Shown here: piece after piece, positions 23,741-32,878 of the stretch
How positions within the stretch are numbered: position 1 is the first letter of the stretch
How the letters are laid out: every line of letters starts with the position of its first letter
DNA from: Kineococcus xinjiangensis
GTDB taxonomy: Bacteria > Actinomycetota > Actinomycetes > Actinomycetales > Kineococcaceae
Length of the DNA stretch: 64,000 bases
Direction of reading: 5' to 3'
Assembly: GCF_002934625.1 (NCBI RefSeq)
Contig: NZ_PTJD01000003.1
Span: forward strand, 310,001-374,000
The notes under the pieces: model-generated
Databases searched by the model: none
What the model was told of the DNA's origin: nothing
Seen by the model: the letters and a program-made list of their open reading frames with translations, nothing else
Program-made: the position numbers and the translations under genes

Positions 23741-24709
23741 TCAGCGGGTCGTGCGCCAGGCCTCCCAGGCGGAGCCGACGATGGAGGTCAGGTCCTCCGA
23801 CGCCTCCCAGCCCAGCACGTCGCGGACGCGGGAGACGTCCGCCACCAGCTTCGGCGGGTCGCCCGGGCGGCGCGGGTTCACGACCGGCTCCACCTCGCGT
23901 CCCGACGCGCGGCGGACCTCGTCGATCACCTGCCGCACCGACGCGCCGGTGCCGGTGCCGACGTTGAAGACGTCGAAGGGCCGCTCGTCGGTGGCGAGGT
24001 GGTCCAGCGCCGCGAGGTGGGCGCGCGCCAGGTCCAGGACGTGGACGTAGTCGCGGATGCACGTGCCGTCCGGCGTGGGGTAGTCGTCGCCGAAGATGGC
24101 GGGGGCCTCGCCCCGCTCCAGGCGGTCGAACACCATCGGGATCAGGTTCATGGCCGCCGGGTCGCCCAGGTCCGGCCAGCCCGCACCCGCGACGTTGAAG
24201 TAGCGCAGGTTCGCCGCGCGCAGGCCCCACGCCACCGCCGCGCCCTGCGTCATCCACTCGCCGACGAGCTTCGTCTGCCCGTAGGGGTTGATCGGCTCGG
24301 CCGGGCCGTCCTCCCGCACCAGCTCCGTGGCCGGGGCGCCGTAGGTCGCCGCCGAGGAGGAGAACACCAGCTGCGAGACGCCCGCCTCCTCCATCGCCAG
24401 GAGGAGGTTCGCGGTGCCGCCGACGTTCTGCTTCCAGTACCAGGCGGGCTTCGCGACGGACTCGCCGACCTGCTTGCGCGCCGCGAAGTGGATGACCGAG
24501 CTCACGTCGTGCTCGCGCATCGCCTCCACCAGCCGGGCGGGGGCCGCGTCGACGGCCAGGTCCACCTGGACGATCGGCGCACCGCCCGTGCGGCTCGCGG
24601 ACCCGTTCGACAGGTCGTCGACGACCACCACGTCCTGACCGCGCTCCTGCAGCAGCCGTACGACGTGGGAGCCGATGTAGCCGGCACCTCCGGTGACCAG
24701 AACGCTCAT
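23741..24709 (-). CDS. galE: UDP-glucose 4-epimerase
   Basis: A 322-residue extended short-chain dehydrogenase. It has GGAGYIGSH (NAD binding) at residues 7-15, SSSAATYG (catalytic Ser region), YGQTK (catalytic Tyr/Lys), LRYFNVAGA and CIRDYVHVLDLA, all hallmarks of GalE. It interconverts UDP-glucose and UDP-galactose in the cytosol, supplying galactose for wall galactan, which fits the neighbouring arabinogalactan genes. The length is normal. It starts at ATG 24709; the ribosome-binding site is weak. Confidence 0.93.
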   Translation of the reverse strand: MSVLVTGGAGYIGSHVVRLLQERGQDVVVVDDLSNGSASRTGGAPIVQVDLAVDAAPARLVEAMREHDVSSVIHFAARKQVGESVAKPAWYWKQNVGGTANLLLAMEEAGVSQLVFSSSAATYGAPATELVREDGPAEPINPYGQTKLVGEWMTQGAAVAWGLRAANLRYFNVAGAGWPDLGDPAAMNLIPMVFDRLERGEAPAIFGDDYPTPDGTCIRDYVHVLDLARAHLAALDHLATDERPFDVFNVGTGTGASVRQVIDEVRRASGREVEPVVNPRRPGDPPKLVADVSRVRDVLGWEASEDLTSIVGSAWEAWRTTR

Positions 24710-24790
24710 GACCGCAGACCCTAGCCGCAGGCCCGCGACGCGGACGGCCCGCTCACGGGGCGGGGGCGGCGTCCGGGCTACGGTGGGCGG

Positions 24791-26401
24791 GTGGGCCCGA
24801 GGACGACAGCCGCGCTGGAGCCGGTCGGGGAGTTCGGCCCCTTCGACGTCCTCGCCACCTGGGCCTACGAGCTCTACTACGAGGGCCGCTGGGACGAGGC
24901 GCTGCGCGACTGCGCCGCCGGCCTCACCTGGTGCGACGCCGTCGGCGACGAGCAGACGTCCCGCTACCTCCTCTTCATCACCGGCGTCGCGTGCCTGGAG
25001 ACCGGGCGGCACGACGCCGCGGCCGGCGCGGCGCGCACCCTGCTGGCCCGGCTGCCCGACGACGGGGAGGGCACCGGCGCGGCGGCCTGGTGGCGGGCGA
25101 AGGGCCTGGCGCTGCTCGCGGACGCGCTCGGCTACGCGGGCCACTACGGGGAGGCGATGGACGTCCTCGCCGAGGCGCAGGGCATCGTCGCCGTGCCCGG
25201 CGCCTCCTACAACCACCTGTCCGCCACGGTCTCCGTCGCGATGGCGTTCCGCTCGATGCTGCTCTTCGAGCACTGCGACGACCTGCTCGCGCAGGCGCTG
25301 CACTCCCCCCGGGCCGGCCCCGGCATCGTCGACGTGGTCCTGCGCAACAGCTGCCTCAACCGGCTGCTGTGGGGGGCGTTCCTGGAGCTCACCGGCGACC
25401 TCGCCGGGGCCCGGCGGCAGTACCTGCGGACCCTGAGCCGGACGGCGGCCCTGGCGTCCTGGGCCGAGCGCTCCGTCCACCCCGCGGTCGCCGCGCTGGC
25501 GCTGGCCCTCGAGGGCGCCGCGTGGCAGCGGCTGGGGGAACCGGCGCTGGCGGAGGCGCGCATCCGCGAGGCGCTCGCCACCCCGCAGCTGCTGCCGGAG
25601 TTCCCCGAGACCCGGGCGTCGCGGCTGTCCCTGGCCCTGCTGCTCGCGGGGAGGGGTGAGCCGGCCGCCGCCCGGGAGCAGCTCTCGGCCGTCCGCGCGG
25701 CCCGCTGCACCGAGGACCGCGAGCTGTGGCAGGTGCTGGAGCTGGCGGCCGTCGCCGAGGTGGAGAGCGCCGGGGCGGGGCGGGAGGTGGTGGACGCCTG
25801 GCGCTCGCTGCTGGAGCTGACGATGCGCCGCTTGTGGCGCGACCGTGCGGCCCGCTTCGAGTCGCTGGAGCACCGCCTGCGGGTGCGGCTGCTCGCCGAG
25901 GAGGCGGAGCGGGCCACGGCGCAGGTGCTCACCGACGCGCTGACCGGCCTCGGCAGCCGCCGCCTGCTCCAGGTGCACCTGGAGCGGGCGGAGGGGACCG
26001 GCTCGGCGGCGGGGGAGGTGACGCTGGTCTTCGTCGACGTCGACGAGTTCAAGGCGGTCAACGACCTGCTCTCCCACGACGTGGGGGACCGGGTGCTGGC
26101 CCGCCTCGGCAGGGTGCTGGCCGCCCAGTGCCGCCGCGGGGACGTGCCGATCCGCTTCGGCGGCGACGAGTTCGTGGTGCTGCTCGCCCCGGGCAGCGAC
26201 CCCTCGGCGGGGCGGGCGCTGGGTGCGCGGATCCTGGACGCGGTGCGGCAGGAGGAGTGGGAGCGCATCGACCCGAGGCTGCAGGTGAGCGTCTCGGTCG
26301 GGGCGGCGACAGCGCCGACGCTGCGGGAGGCGCTGGGCTCCGCCGACACGGCGATGCTCTCCGCCAAGCGCGCGGGCCGGGACCGCCTGACCCTGGCGTG
26401 A
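24791..26401 (+). CDS. Diguanylate cyclase with N-terminal TPR-like repeats
   Basis: A 536-residue soluble protein. Residues about 20-345 are helical repeats of TPR type (for example YYEGRWDEALRDCAAG). A short helix leads into a GGDEF domain at about 380-536: DALTGLGSRR, FVDVDEFKAVND, and an intact RFGGDEF near 455. RRGD five residues before GGDEF fits the RxxD product-inhibition site. It should therefore make cyclic di-GMP from GTP and be feedback-inhibited. The TPR part probably senses a protein or ligand; related TPR-GGDEF proteins are common in actinobacteria. It starts at GTG 24791, which is leaderless-like (GGCTACGGTGGGCGGGTG). It is divergent from galE. Confidence 0.88.
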   Translation: MGPRTTAALEPVGEFGPFDVLATWAYELYYEGRWDEALRDCAAGLTWCDAVGDEQTSRYLLFITGVACLETGRHDAAAGAARTLLARLPDDGEGTGAAAWWRAKGLALLADALGYAGHYGEAMDVLAEAQGIVAVPGASYNHLSATVSVAMAFRSMLLFEHCDDLLAQALHSPRAGPGIVDVVLRNSCLNRLLWGAFLELTGDLAGARRQYLRTLSRTAALASWAERSVHPAVAALALALEGAAWQRLGEPALAEARIREALATPQLLPEFPETRASRLSLALLLAGRGEPAAAREQLSAVRAARCTEDRELWQVLELAAVAEVESAGAGREVVDAWRSLLELTMRRLWRDRAARFESLEHRLRVRLLAEEAERATAQVLTDALTGLGSRRLLQVHLERAEGTGSAAGEVTLVFVDVDEFKAVNDLLSHDVGDRVLARLGRVLAAQCRRGDVPIRFGGDEFVVLLAPGSDPSAGRALGARILDAVRQEEWERIDPRLQVSVSVGAATAPTLREALGSADTAMLSAKRAGRDRLTLA

Positions 26402-26433
26402 GGCGGCGCGGCCCCGCGGTGGCGGAGGGCGGC

Positions 26434-28047
26434 TCAGAAGGAGAAGCGCCCCACGAGCTGCTGCAGGCCGGCCGCCATGCTGGACAGCTCGTCGGCGGCC
26501 CGGGCGGTCTGCCCGGCCCCGTGCGTGGTGTCCTCCGCCGCCGAGGCGACCCGGTCCACGTTGCGCGCGATCTCGTCGGCGCCGCCCGCGGCCTCGGCGA
26601 CGTTGCGGCTCATCTCCTTGGTGGTGGCCGCCTGCTCCTCCACGGCGGAGGCGATCGTCATCTGGCTGGCGTTGATCCGGCCGATGATCTCCGCGATCTC
26701 CCCGATGGCGGCGACGGCCGCGCTCGTGTCGCCCTGGATGACCCCGACGCGGCGGGTGATGTCCTCGGTGGCGCGGGCGGTCTGCTGGGCCAGTTCCTTG
26801 ACCTCGCCGGCGACGACGGCGAAGCCCTTGCCGGCCTCCCCGGCGCGGGCGGCCTCGATGGTGGCGTTGAGGGCGAGCAGGTTGGTCTGCTCTGCGATGG
26901 AGGTGATGGCCTTGACCACGTCGCCGATCTCCGCCGACGACTCGCCGAGGCGGGCGATGGTGCTGCTGGTGCTGTCCACGACGGTCACGGCCTGGGAGGC
27001 GATGCCGGTGGCGTCGGTGGCGTTGTGGGCGATCTCCTGGATGGAGGAGCCCATCTGCTCGGTGCCCGCGGCGACGGTCTGGATGCTGGTGGAGACGGAG
27101 CCCGCGGCGCCGGAGACGAGGCGGGACTGCGCCGCGGACTCCGCCGCCGCACCGGAGAGCTGCGTGGAGGTGGCGGACAGCTGCGTGGAGGCGGCGGCCA
27201 GGACGTGCGCGTCGCCGGCGATGGTGGACATCGCCTCGCGCAGCGAGCCCAGCGCGCTGGTCAGGGCGCCGGCCATGTCGGCGACCTCGTCGCCGCCCTG
27301 CACGGTCAGCGGTGTGGCGAGGTCGCCGGCGGCGAGGCGGGTGAGGCGGTCGCGCACGGCGCCGACGGGGCGGGTGATGGAGCGCGTGACCGCGGCGGCG
27401 AGGGCGGTCGCCGCGACGACGGCGATCGCGCCGAGCGTCCACATCAGCTGCCGGCCCTTGCGCGCGGCCTCCGCGGCCCCGGCCTTGGCGGCCTCCGACT
27501 CGCCGGCGGCGTCACCGGCCAGTTCCGCCAGCAGCTCCGACATGGCGTTGAAGAGCTCGATCTCCTTGCCCAGCACCAGCGCGGTGGCCTCCTCCGCCTG
27601 GGCCGGGTCGCCGGAGCGGTAGGCCTCGGCGATGCGGGAGTCGACCGCCATGAACTCCTCGAGCAGCGCCCGCGTCTGCGCGAGGTCGTCGTCCGTCTCG
27701 GCGTTCGTGCTGAACGACTGCACGGTGTCGAGGGTCCCCTCGAAGCGCGCGACGGCGGCGAGGAAGGCCGCCCGGGACGGGGCGTCGTCGGCCGCCTGCG
27801 CGGCACCCTCGCGCACCGCGTCGAAGGCGTAGGCGGTCTGCCAGCCGTTGAGGTCGGCCGTGTCGTACTTCGCCTCCATCGCGGCGGTCAGGAACTGCTC
27901 CGTGCGGTCCATCTCCTCCGCGGCGGCGCTCTGCGTCGAGGCAGTGCGCAGCCCGACCGCGAGGACCGCCAGCATCAGCAGGACGACGACGGCGAACGAC
28001 GCGCCGAGGCGGTGCCCGAGGCGCAGGCGGGACAGGGAGGAGGTCAC
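26434..28047 (-). CDS. Methyl-accepting chemotaxis protein
   Basis: A 537-residue transducer. It has TM1 (about 15-37), an extracytoplasmic four-helix-bundle sensor (about 38-195), TM2 (about 200-222), HAMP, and a long signalling coiled coil. The hairpin tip EQTNLLALNATIEAARAGE is canonical for binding CheA and CheW. There are no che genes in the window, and no C-terminal CheR pentapeptide is seen. The ligand is unknown. It implies a motile or surface-sensing organism. The start is GTG 28047 with GAGG close by. Confidence 0.9.
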   Translation of the reverse strand: MTSSLSRLRLGHRLGASFAVVVLLMLAVLAVGLRTASTQSAAAEEMDRTEQFLTAAMEAKYDTADLNGWQTAYAFDAVREGAAQAADDAPSRAAFLAAVARFEGTLDTVQSFSTNAETDDDLAQTRALLEEFMAVDSRIAEAYRSGDPAQAEEATALVLGKEIELFNAMSELLAELAGDAAGESEAAKAGAAEAARKGRQLMWTLGAIAVVAATALAAAVTRSITRPVGAVRDRLTRLAAGDLATPLTVQGGDEVADMAGALTSALGSLREAMSTIAGDAHVLAAASTQLSATSTQLSGAAAESAAQSRLVSGAAGSVSTSIQTVAAGTEQMGSSIQEIAHNATDATGIASQAVTVVDSTSSTIARLGESSAEIGDVVKAITSIAEQTNLLALNATIEAARAGEAGKGFAVVAGEVKELAQQTARATEDITRRVGVIQGDTSAAVAAIGEIAEIIGRINASQMTIASAVEEQAATTKEMSRNVAEAAGGADEIARNVDRVASAAEDTTHGAGQTARAADELSSMAAGLQQLVGRFSF

Positions 28048-28127
28048 GTCCTCACGTCGGCACCACGGGCCGCGGCCTTGAGCCGTTGGGAGTAGCCGGA
28101 ACGGGCCGGACCCGCCGGGTCCCGTGC

Positions 28128-28889
28128 TCAGGTCCCCGTGCTCAGGACCTCCGTGACCAGCTCCTGCTCGCGGGCCCGGTCCGGCAGCTCCGCCAGCCCC
28201 GGGGCGAGCACGACCGAGCCGCCCCGCACGTAGGGGGCCAGCAGCCCGCGCACCGCATCGGCGGGCCCGGCGTCCGTCAGCAGCCGCACGCCCACGCCCC
28301 AGGCCGAGCCCGCCGCCAGGGCCTGCGGCAGCAGGTCGCCGAAGGTGGTGGCGCCCCCCGCGGCGCGCAGCGCGGGCGCGTCCGGCGCCGGCTCCTCCAG
28401 CGGGCGGAACACGTCGCCGTAGCCGGTGATCACCCGCGCGTAGTCCAGCGCCCCGGCCGGTGCGCCACCGGGGAAGGACGTCGCCAGCGGCGCGAGGGCC
28501 ACGGCCACCGCGTCCCCGCCGGCCTCCTCCGCGGCCGCCGCCTCCGACGTCACGAGCAGGTCCACGTCCGCGGCGTCCGCGGGAGCGACGGCGACGCCCG
28601 CGCCCACCGACCAGGCCGCGAGCTGCCAGACCGCGCTGCGCCAGTGCGCCGGCAGGTCGAGGCCCACGGTGGTGCCCGGACCGGCGTCGAACTCCTCCAC
28701 CAGCAGGTTCGCCGTCTTCGACACCCACGTGTCCAGCACCCGCGCGGACAGCTCGATGCGCTCGCCGTCCTCCGCCCAGCGGGGCCCGTAGAACGTCAGC
28801 CGCGGCCGGGTGGGGTCGTCGGTGACCATGCGGCGCAGCAGCTCCGGCACCGACGGCGGCAGGGACGGCGGCAGGGTCGCATCGGGCAT
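28128..28889 (-). CDS. TIGR03089 family protein (truncated AMP-ligase-like)
   Basis: A 253-residue actinobacterial protein. It resembles the N-terminal part of AMP-forming ligases (PRLTFYGPRWAEDGERIELS, VSKTANLLVEE, TTVGLDLPAHWRSAVWQLAAW) but stops before the phosphate-binding and catalytic lysine motifs. Enzymatic ligase activity is therefore not expected. Members of this family are conserved next to cell-envelope genes in actinobacteria; the function is unknown. It starts at ATG 28889. Confidence 0.8.
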   Translation of the reverse strand: MPDATLPPSLPPSVPELLRRMVTDDPTRPRLTFYGPRWAEDGERIELSARVLDTWVSKTANLLVEEFDAGPGTTVGLDLPAHWRSAVWQLAAWSVGAGVAVAPADAADVDLLVTSEAAAAEEAGGDAVAVALAPLATSFPGGAPAGALDYARVITGYGDVFRPLEEPAPDAPALRAAGGATTFGDLLPQALAAGSAWGVGVRLLTDAGPADAVRGLLAPYVRGGSVVLAPGLAELPDRAREQELVTEVLSTGT

Positions 28890-28996
28890 CCGGCCAGCGT
28901 AGGGGCCGTGATCCGCACCGGCCCGGCGGATGCGGCGGTGCGGTGCCGCATCCGTCCAGCGCGAGGGGATCACCGGCGTTGTTACCGTCTGGGCCC

Positions 28997-31141
28997 GTGC
29001 CCGACGCCGCCGCCCGCCCCGCGCCCACCCGCCCGCCGGGGGCCCTCTGGGGAGACCTGCTCGGGCGGCTGCCGGTCGCGCTCGCCGCCGCCGTGGCCGC
29101 GGTCTGCGCGCTGGCCGTCCCGCTGGTCCTCCTCGACGCCTGGCGGCCCTGGACGGCCGTGCCCGTGGTGCTCGTCCTCGGGGCCCTCGCCGCGCGGATC
29201 GGCTGGCAGGTCCCCGCGCCCGCCGCACCCCGCTGGGCGGTGCTTCTCACGCTCGGCGTGGCCGCCGGGCACGCGCTGTGGGCGGGCGCCACCCGCGCCG
29301 AGCACCTCGTCCTGCGCCGCGACGCCGGCTCGCTGGCCAACTACGCCCACCACCTCAGCGTCCACGGCGGGCTGCCCGTCGACCCGTCGCTGCGGGCCCT
29401 GGGAGGGCCCGAGGCGCTGGCGGACCCGAACGTCACCGTGGCCAGCCCCGCCTTCTACGAGGTGGGCACCGGAGCCGACGTCACCGTCGTGCCGCAGTTC
29501 CTGCTGGGGGCGCCGGCCCTGTTCAGCCTGGGCGAGTGGGCCGGTGGCTGGACGGGCCTGCTGCTCGTGCCCGCCCTGCTGTCCGGGGCCGCCGTGCTGG
29601 CCGTGGCGGGGCTGGCGGGACGCCTCGTCGGAGTGCGCTGGGCGCCGCTGGCCGCGGCCGTCACCGCCCTGGCCCAGCCCGTCCTGCACGCGGCCCGCTC
29701 CACGTACTCCGAGCCGCCCGCGCTGCTGCTGCTCGCGGCGGCCGCCGCCCTGCTCGCCGCGGCGTGCGCGAGCCGGGGCACGACGGCGGCCCGGCTCGGC
29801 GGCGGTGCCGGGCTGCTGTTCGGCGGCGCCGGCTTCGTCCGGGTGGACGCGCTGCGCGAGGTGCTGCTGCTGCTGCCGGTGGTGGCGGTGCTGCTCGTGC
29901 GCCGGCACCCCGCCGCGCGGGCGCTGCTGGCGGGCGCGGTCGCCACGACGGTGCTCTCCGGGGCCGCGGCGGTGGCGCTGTCGAGGCCGTACCTGGCGAC
30001 CATCTGGGGGTCGCTGCTGCCGCTGCTGGCGCTGACGGTGCTCGTCGCGCTGGGCTGCGCGGTGGCGGTGCGCCTGGCCCGCGGGGGGTTCCTCGCGCGG
30101 GTGGGCGTGCTGCGGTCGCCGCGCCTGCCGGACGTGGTGGCGGGGCTGCTGGCGGTCGTGCTGCTGGGCCTGGCGAGCCGCCCGCTGTGGCTGGTGGTGC
30201 GCCAGGACCCCGAGGACCCCGGCGCGAAGCTCGTGGCGGGGCTGCAGCAGCGGCAGGACCTGCCGGTGGACGGGGGCCGCACGTACGCGGAGCACTCGGT
30301 GGACTGGGTGGCCTGGTACCTCGGCTGGCCGGCGGTGGTGGTGGCCGCGGTGGTGGCGGTCGTGCTGCTGCGGCGGCTGGTGGCGGCGCTGCGGTCCGGG
30401 GCGGAGCTGCCGGCGTGGAGCGGCCCGTTCGCGGTGGCGCTGGGCTCGGTGCTGCTGACGCTGTACCGGCCCGGCATCACCCCGGACCACCCGTGGGCGG
30501 ACCGCCGCCTCGTGCCGGTGGTGCTGCCCGCGGTGGTGCTGCTGTCCGTGGCGGGCCTGGCGGCGGCGCTCCGGTGGGTGGGGGCGTGGAGGGCGGGGGA
30601 GCTGCGGGCGGGACGGGTTCCGGCGCGGCTCGTGCCGGTCGTGGCAGGGGTGGGTGCGGTGCTGCTGCTGGCCCCCGCCGCGGCGGCGACGGCGCCCGTG
30701 GCGGGGCTGCGCACCGAGCGCGGGCAGGTGGCGGCGGTGCGCACGGCGTGCCGGGCCTTCTCCCCGGGGGACGTGGCGCTGGCGGTGGACTCGCGGGCGC
30801 GCAACGAGTGGCCGCAGGTGCTGCGGGGGGTGTGCGGGGTGCCGGCCGCGTCGATCGTGGTGCCCTCCCGGTTGGGGCGGCCCGGTTCCCCGGCGGTGGT
30901 GCAGGCGCAGCGCGCGGCGATCGACCGGGCGGCGCGCCGCGTCCGGGAGGCCGGGGGGCGGCCGGTTCTGGTGGCGGCGGACGACCCCGCGTCGCTGGTG
31001 CGGCTGGGGGTGCCCGAGCGGGCGGTGCGGCAAGCGGTGCGGATCTCCACGACGGAGGACGAGCGGGTGCTGGAGGAGCGCCCGGACGGCGCCCAGCGCA
31101 TCCACGTCGGCCTCTGGCTGGCCGAGGCACCCGGGGGCTGA
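28997..31141 (+). CDS. Polytopic membrane protein, probable GT-C type glycosyltransferase
   Basis: About 714 residues with a dozen or more hydrophobic segments. It has acidic and aromatic loops typical of GT-C enzymes (LRRDAGSLANYAHHLSVHGG, GPEALADPNVTVASPAFYEVG, ARSTYSEPPALLLL) and a C-terminal soluble domain (ISTTEDERVLEERPDG). The exact donor and acceptor cannot be assigned. The start is taken as GTG 28997 because GTTACCGT lies just before it, the pattern of a leaderless actinobacterial mRNA. An upstream ATG at 28943 would add an untypical 18-residue tail. It is divergent from the TIGR03089 gene, a frequent arrangement for envelope genes. Confidence 0.75.
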   Translation: MPDAAARPAPTRPPGALWGDLLGRLPVALAAAVAAVCALAVPLVLLDAWRPWTAVPVVLVLGALAARIGWQVPAPAAPRWAVLLTLGVAAGHALWAGATRAEHLVLRRDAGSLANYAHHLSVHGGLPVDPSLRALGGPEALADPNVTVASPAFYEVGTGADVTVVPQFLLGAPALFSLGEWAGGWTGLLLVPALLSGAAVLAVAGLAGRLVGVRWAPLAAAVTALAQPVLHAARSTYSEPPALLLLAAAAALLAAACASRGTTAARLGGGAGLLFGGAGFVRVDALREVLLLLPVVAVLLVRRHPAARALLAGAVATTVLSGAAAVALSRPYLATIWGSLLPLLALTVLVALGCAVAVRLARGGFLARVGVLRSPRLPDVVAGLLAVVLLGLASRPLWLVVRQDPEDPGAKLVAGLQQRQDLPVDGGRTYAEHSVDWVAWYLGWPAVVVAAVVAVVLLRRLVAALRSGAELPAWSGPFAVALGSVLLTLYRPGITPDHPWADRRLVPVVLPAVVLLSVAGLAAALRWVGAWRAGELRAGRVPARLVPVVAGVGAVLLLAPAAAATAPVAGLRTERGQVAAVRTACRAFSPGDVALAVDSRARNEWPQVLRGVCGVPAASIVVPSRLGRPGSPAVVQAQRAAIDRAARRVREAGGRPVLVAADDPASLVRLGVPERAVRQAVRISTTEDERVLEERPDGAQRIHVGLWLAEAPGG

Positions 31142-31150
31142 GCCCGGGCC

Positions 31151-31192
31151 CGTCCCCTTCTCCCCGTCCCCTTCTCCCCGTCCCCTTCTCCC
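31151..31192. repeat. Tandem repeat, 3 x 14 bases
   Basis: The unit CGTCCCCTTCTCCC occurs three times without change (31151-31164, 31165-31178, 31179-31192), ten bases after a stop codon and touching the inverted repeat that follows. Confidence 0.95.
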
Positions 31193-31252
31193 GGAAAGGA
31201 CCCTTTCCGGGGTCGCACGACGGGGCCGGACCCCGGAAAGGGTCCTTTCCGG
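31191..31252. repeat. Perfect 24-base inverted repeat, each arm itself palindromic
   Basis: Arms at 31191-31214 and 31229-31252 are exact complements around a 14-base loop. Each arm also contains its own near-perfect palindrome built on GGAAAGG and CCTTTCC. It follows the 28997 gene and precedes the regulator at 31334, so it can be a terminator, a dual operator, or both. Confidence 0.85.
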
Positions 31253-31333
31253 GGACGGGGTCGCGCGGGGGAGGGCGCACGCTGTGAGCGAACGGCCGGG
31301 GCGCGCCCGCCGCGCGGCGCCTACCGTCGGTCC

Positions 31334-31768
31334 ATGGTGCTCCTGCGATCCCTCCTCGGCGCCGCGCTGCGCAGCGCCCGGCGCGACCGGCGGCGGACCC
31401 TGCGGGACGTCGCCGCGAGCGCCGGGGTGTCCCTCGGCTACCTCTCCGAGGTGGAGCGCGGGCAGAAGGAACCCTCCAGCGAGGTGCTGGCCGCCATCTG
31501 CGCCGCGCTCGGCCTGCGGCTGTCGGACCTGCTGCTCGCCGCGCAGGTGGAGCTGGAGGCGGAGGAGCTGCTGCGCCGGGAACAGCGCCGCCGCGAGCTC
31601 GTGGTGCACCAGCTCGCCGGGGTGCAGCCCGCCTCGGTGACCCGGCACCGCCTGGCCCGCACCCAGCTCAGTCCCGCCGCCCGCCCCAGCGCCCGGCAGG
31701 GCGCGGCTCCGGCCCGGTCGGTGCGCGAGGTCGCGGACAGCGCTCCCGTGGTGCGGCTGGCCGCGTGA
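31334..31768 (+). CDS. clgR: XRE-family regulator, ClgR-like
   Basis: A 144-residue helix-turn-helix protein. Its DNA-binding part, RTLRDVAASAGVSLGYLSEVER then GQKEPSSEVLAAICAALGL (residues about 21-63), closely matches ClgR, the actinobacterial activator of clp protease genes. The C-terminus ends in VVRLAA, the kind of apolar tail through which ClgR is itself degraded by Clp. It is a monocistronic gene, preceded by CGCCTACCGTCGGTCC, which fits a leaderless or near-leaderless start at ATG 31334. The paralogue choice (ClgR versus another XRE protein) is good but not certain. Confidence 0.78.
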   Translation: MVLLRSLLGAALRSARRDRRRTLRDVAASAGVSLGYLSEVERGQKEPSSEVLAAICAALGLRLSDLLLAAQVELEAEELLRREQRRRELVVHQLAGVQPASVTRHRLARTQLSPAARPSARQGAAPARSVREVADSAPVVRLAA

Positions 31769-31828
31769 GGAGGAGCCGCCGCGCGGCGCCCGGCGGGGGC
31801 GGGCCCGGCGGCTAAGCTCGCCCCCGCC

Positions 31829-32878
31829 ATGGCACCCGAACTTCCCGCCCAGAGCGCGCCCGCCCCCGCGGCGGCCGGACCCCTGCCCGCCGTCCGGGAC
31901 ACCGCTGCCCGCGACACCACTGCGGAGATCGCGGCCGCCGCCGAGCCGACGGGGTCCCTGCAGGCCGCCGCGGCGGCCGGTGACGGCCCCGCGCCCGTCG
32001 CCACGATCGTGCTGCCCTGCTTCAACGAGGAGCAGAACGTCCTCGCGGAGCTGCGGCGCATCACCGCGGCGATGGACGCGGACGGCATGCCCTACGAGCT
32101 CCTCGCGATCGACGACGCCTCCACCGACTCCACCCTGGCGGTGCTGCGGGAGGCGGAGCGGGTGATGGCGCACGTGAAGGTCGTGGCCTTCCGCCGCAAC
32201 GGCGGTTCGGGCACGGTCCGGCGCATCGGCACGCAGATGGCGCGCGGGCAGGTGGTGGTGTGGACGGACGCCGACCTGACCTACCCGAACGAGCGCATCC
32301 CCGAACTGGTGCGGATGCTGCTGGAGGACGACTCCTACGACCAGGTCGTGGGAGCGCGCACCAGCGAGGAGGGCTCGCACAAGGTGCTGCGGGTGCCGGC
32401 GAAGTGGGTGATCCGCAAGGTGGCGGAGACCCTGACGAACGAGCGCATCCCCGACCTGAACTCCGGCCTGCGCGCGTTCCGCCGCTCGGTGGCGCTGCCG
32501 TACCTGCGGCTGCTGCCGGCGGGGTTCAGCTGCGTCACGACGATCACGTTGTCGTTCCTGTCGAACCAGCACGACATCAAGTACGTGCCGATCGAGTACG
32601 CCAAGCGCTCGGGCCGCTCGAAGTTCCACTTCGTCAAGGACGCCTACCGCTACATCCTGCAGGTGCTGCGGATGGTCATGTACTTCGAGCCGCTGCGGGT
32701 GCTCATGCCGCTGGCGCTGTTCCTGTTCGGCACCGGGTTCCTCAAGGCGGTCGTCGACATGGTGCGGCACCCGTTCTACTTCCCCGCGAACACGGTGCTG
32801 CTGCTGGTGTCCGGGTTGCTGATCGGCTCGGTGGCGCTGCTGGCCGACCTCGTCGTCCGCTCCCGGGACGGCGCGTGA
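31829..32878 (+). CDS. Family 2 glycosyltransferase (polyprenyl-phosphate sugar synthase type)
   Basis: 349 residues. After a low-complexity Ala/Pro N-terminus, a GT2 domain begins at about 53: VLPCFNEEQNV, AIDDASTDST, and VVWTDADLTYP (DxD metal site). It ends with two membrane helices (about 292-340). This layout matches DPM/GtrB-like enzymes, which load a sugar from a nucleotide donor onto a polyprenyl phosphate at the cytosolic face. It is first of a three-gene operon with a GT4-methyltransferase fusion and a flippase-like membrane protein. Confidence 0.85.
   Translation: MAPELPAQSAPAPAAAGPLPAVRDTAARDTTAEIAAAAEPTGSLQAAAAAGDGPAPVATIVLPCFNEEQNVLAELRRITAAMDADGMPYELLAIDDASTDSTLAVLREAERVMAHVKVVAFRRNGGSGTVRRIGTQMARGQVVVWTDADLTYPNERIPELVRMLLEDDSYDQVVGARTSEEGSHKVLRVPAKWVIRKVAETLTNERIPDLNSGLRAFRRSVALPYLRLLPAGFSCVTTITLSFLSNQHDIKYVPIEYAKRSGRSKFHFVKDAYRYILQVLRMVMYFEPLRVLMPLALFLFGTGFLKAVVDMVRHPFYFPANTVLLLVSGLLIGSVALLADLVVRSRDGA

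Noticed and set aside
26434-28047. A complete chemotaxis system around the MCP
   Set aside because: No cheA, cheW, cheY, cheB or cheR gene is in the window.
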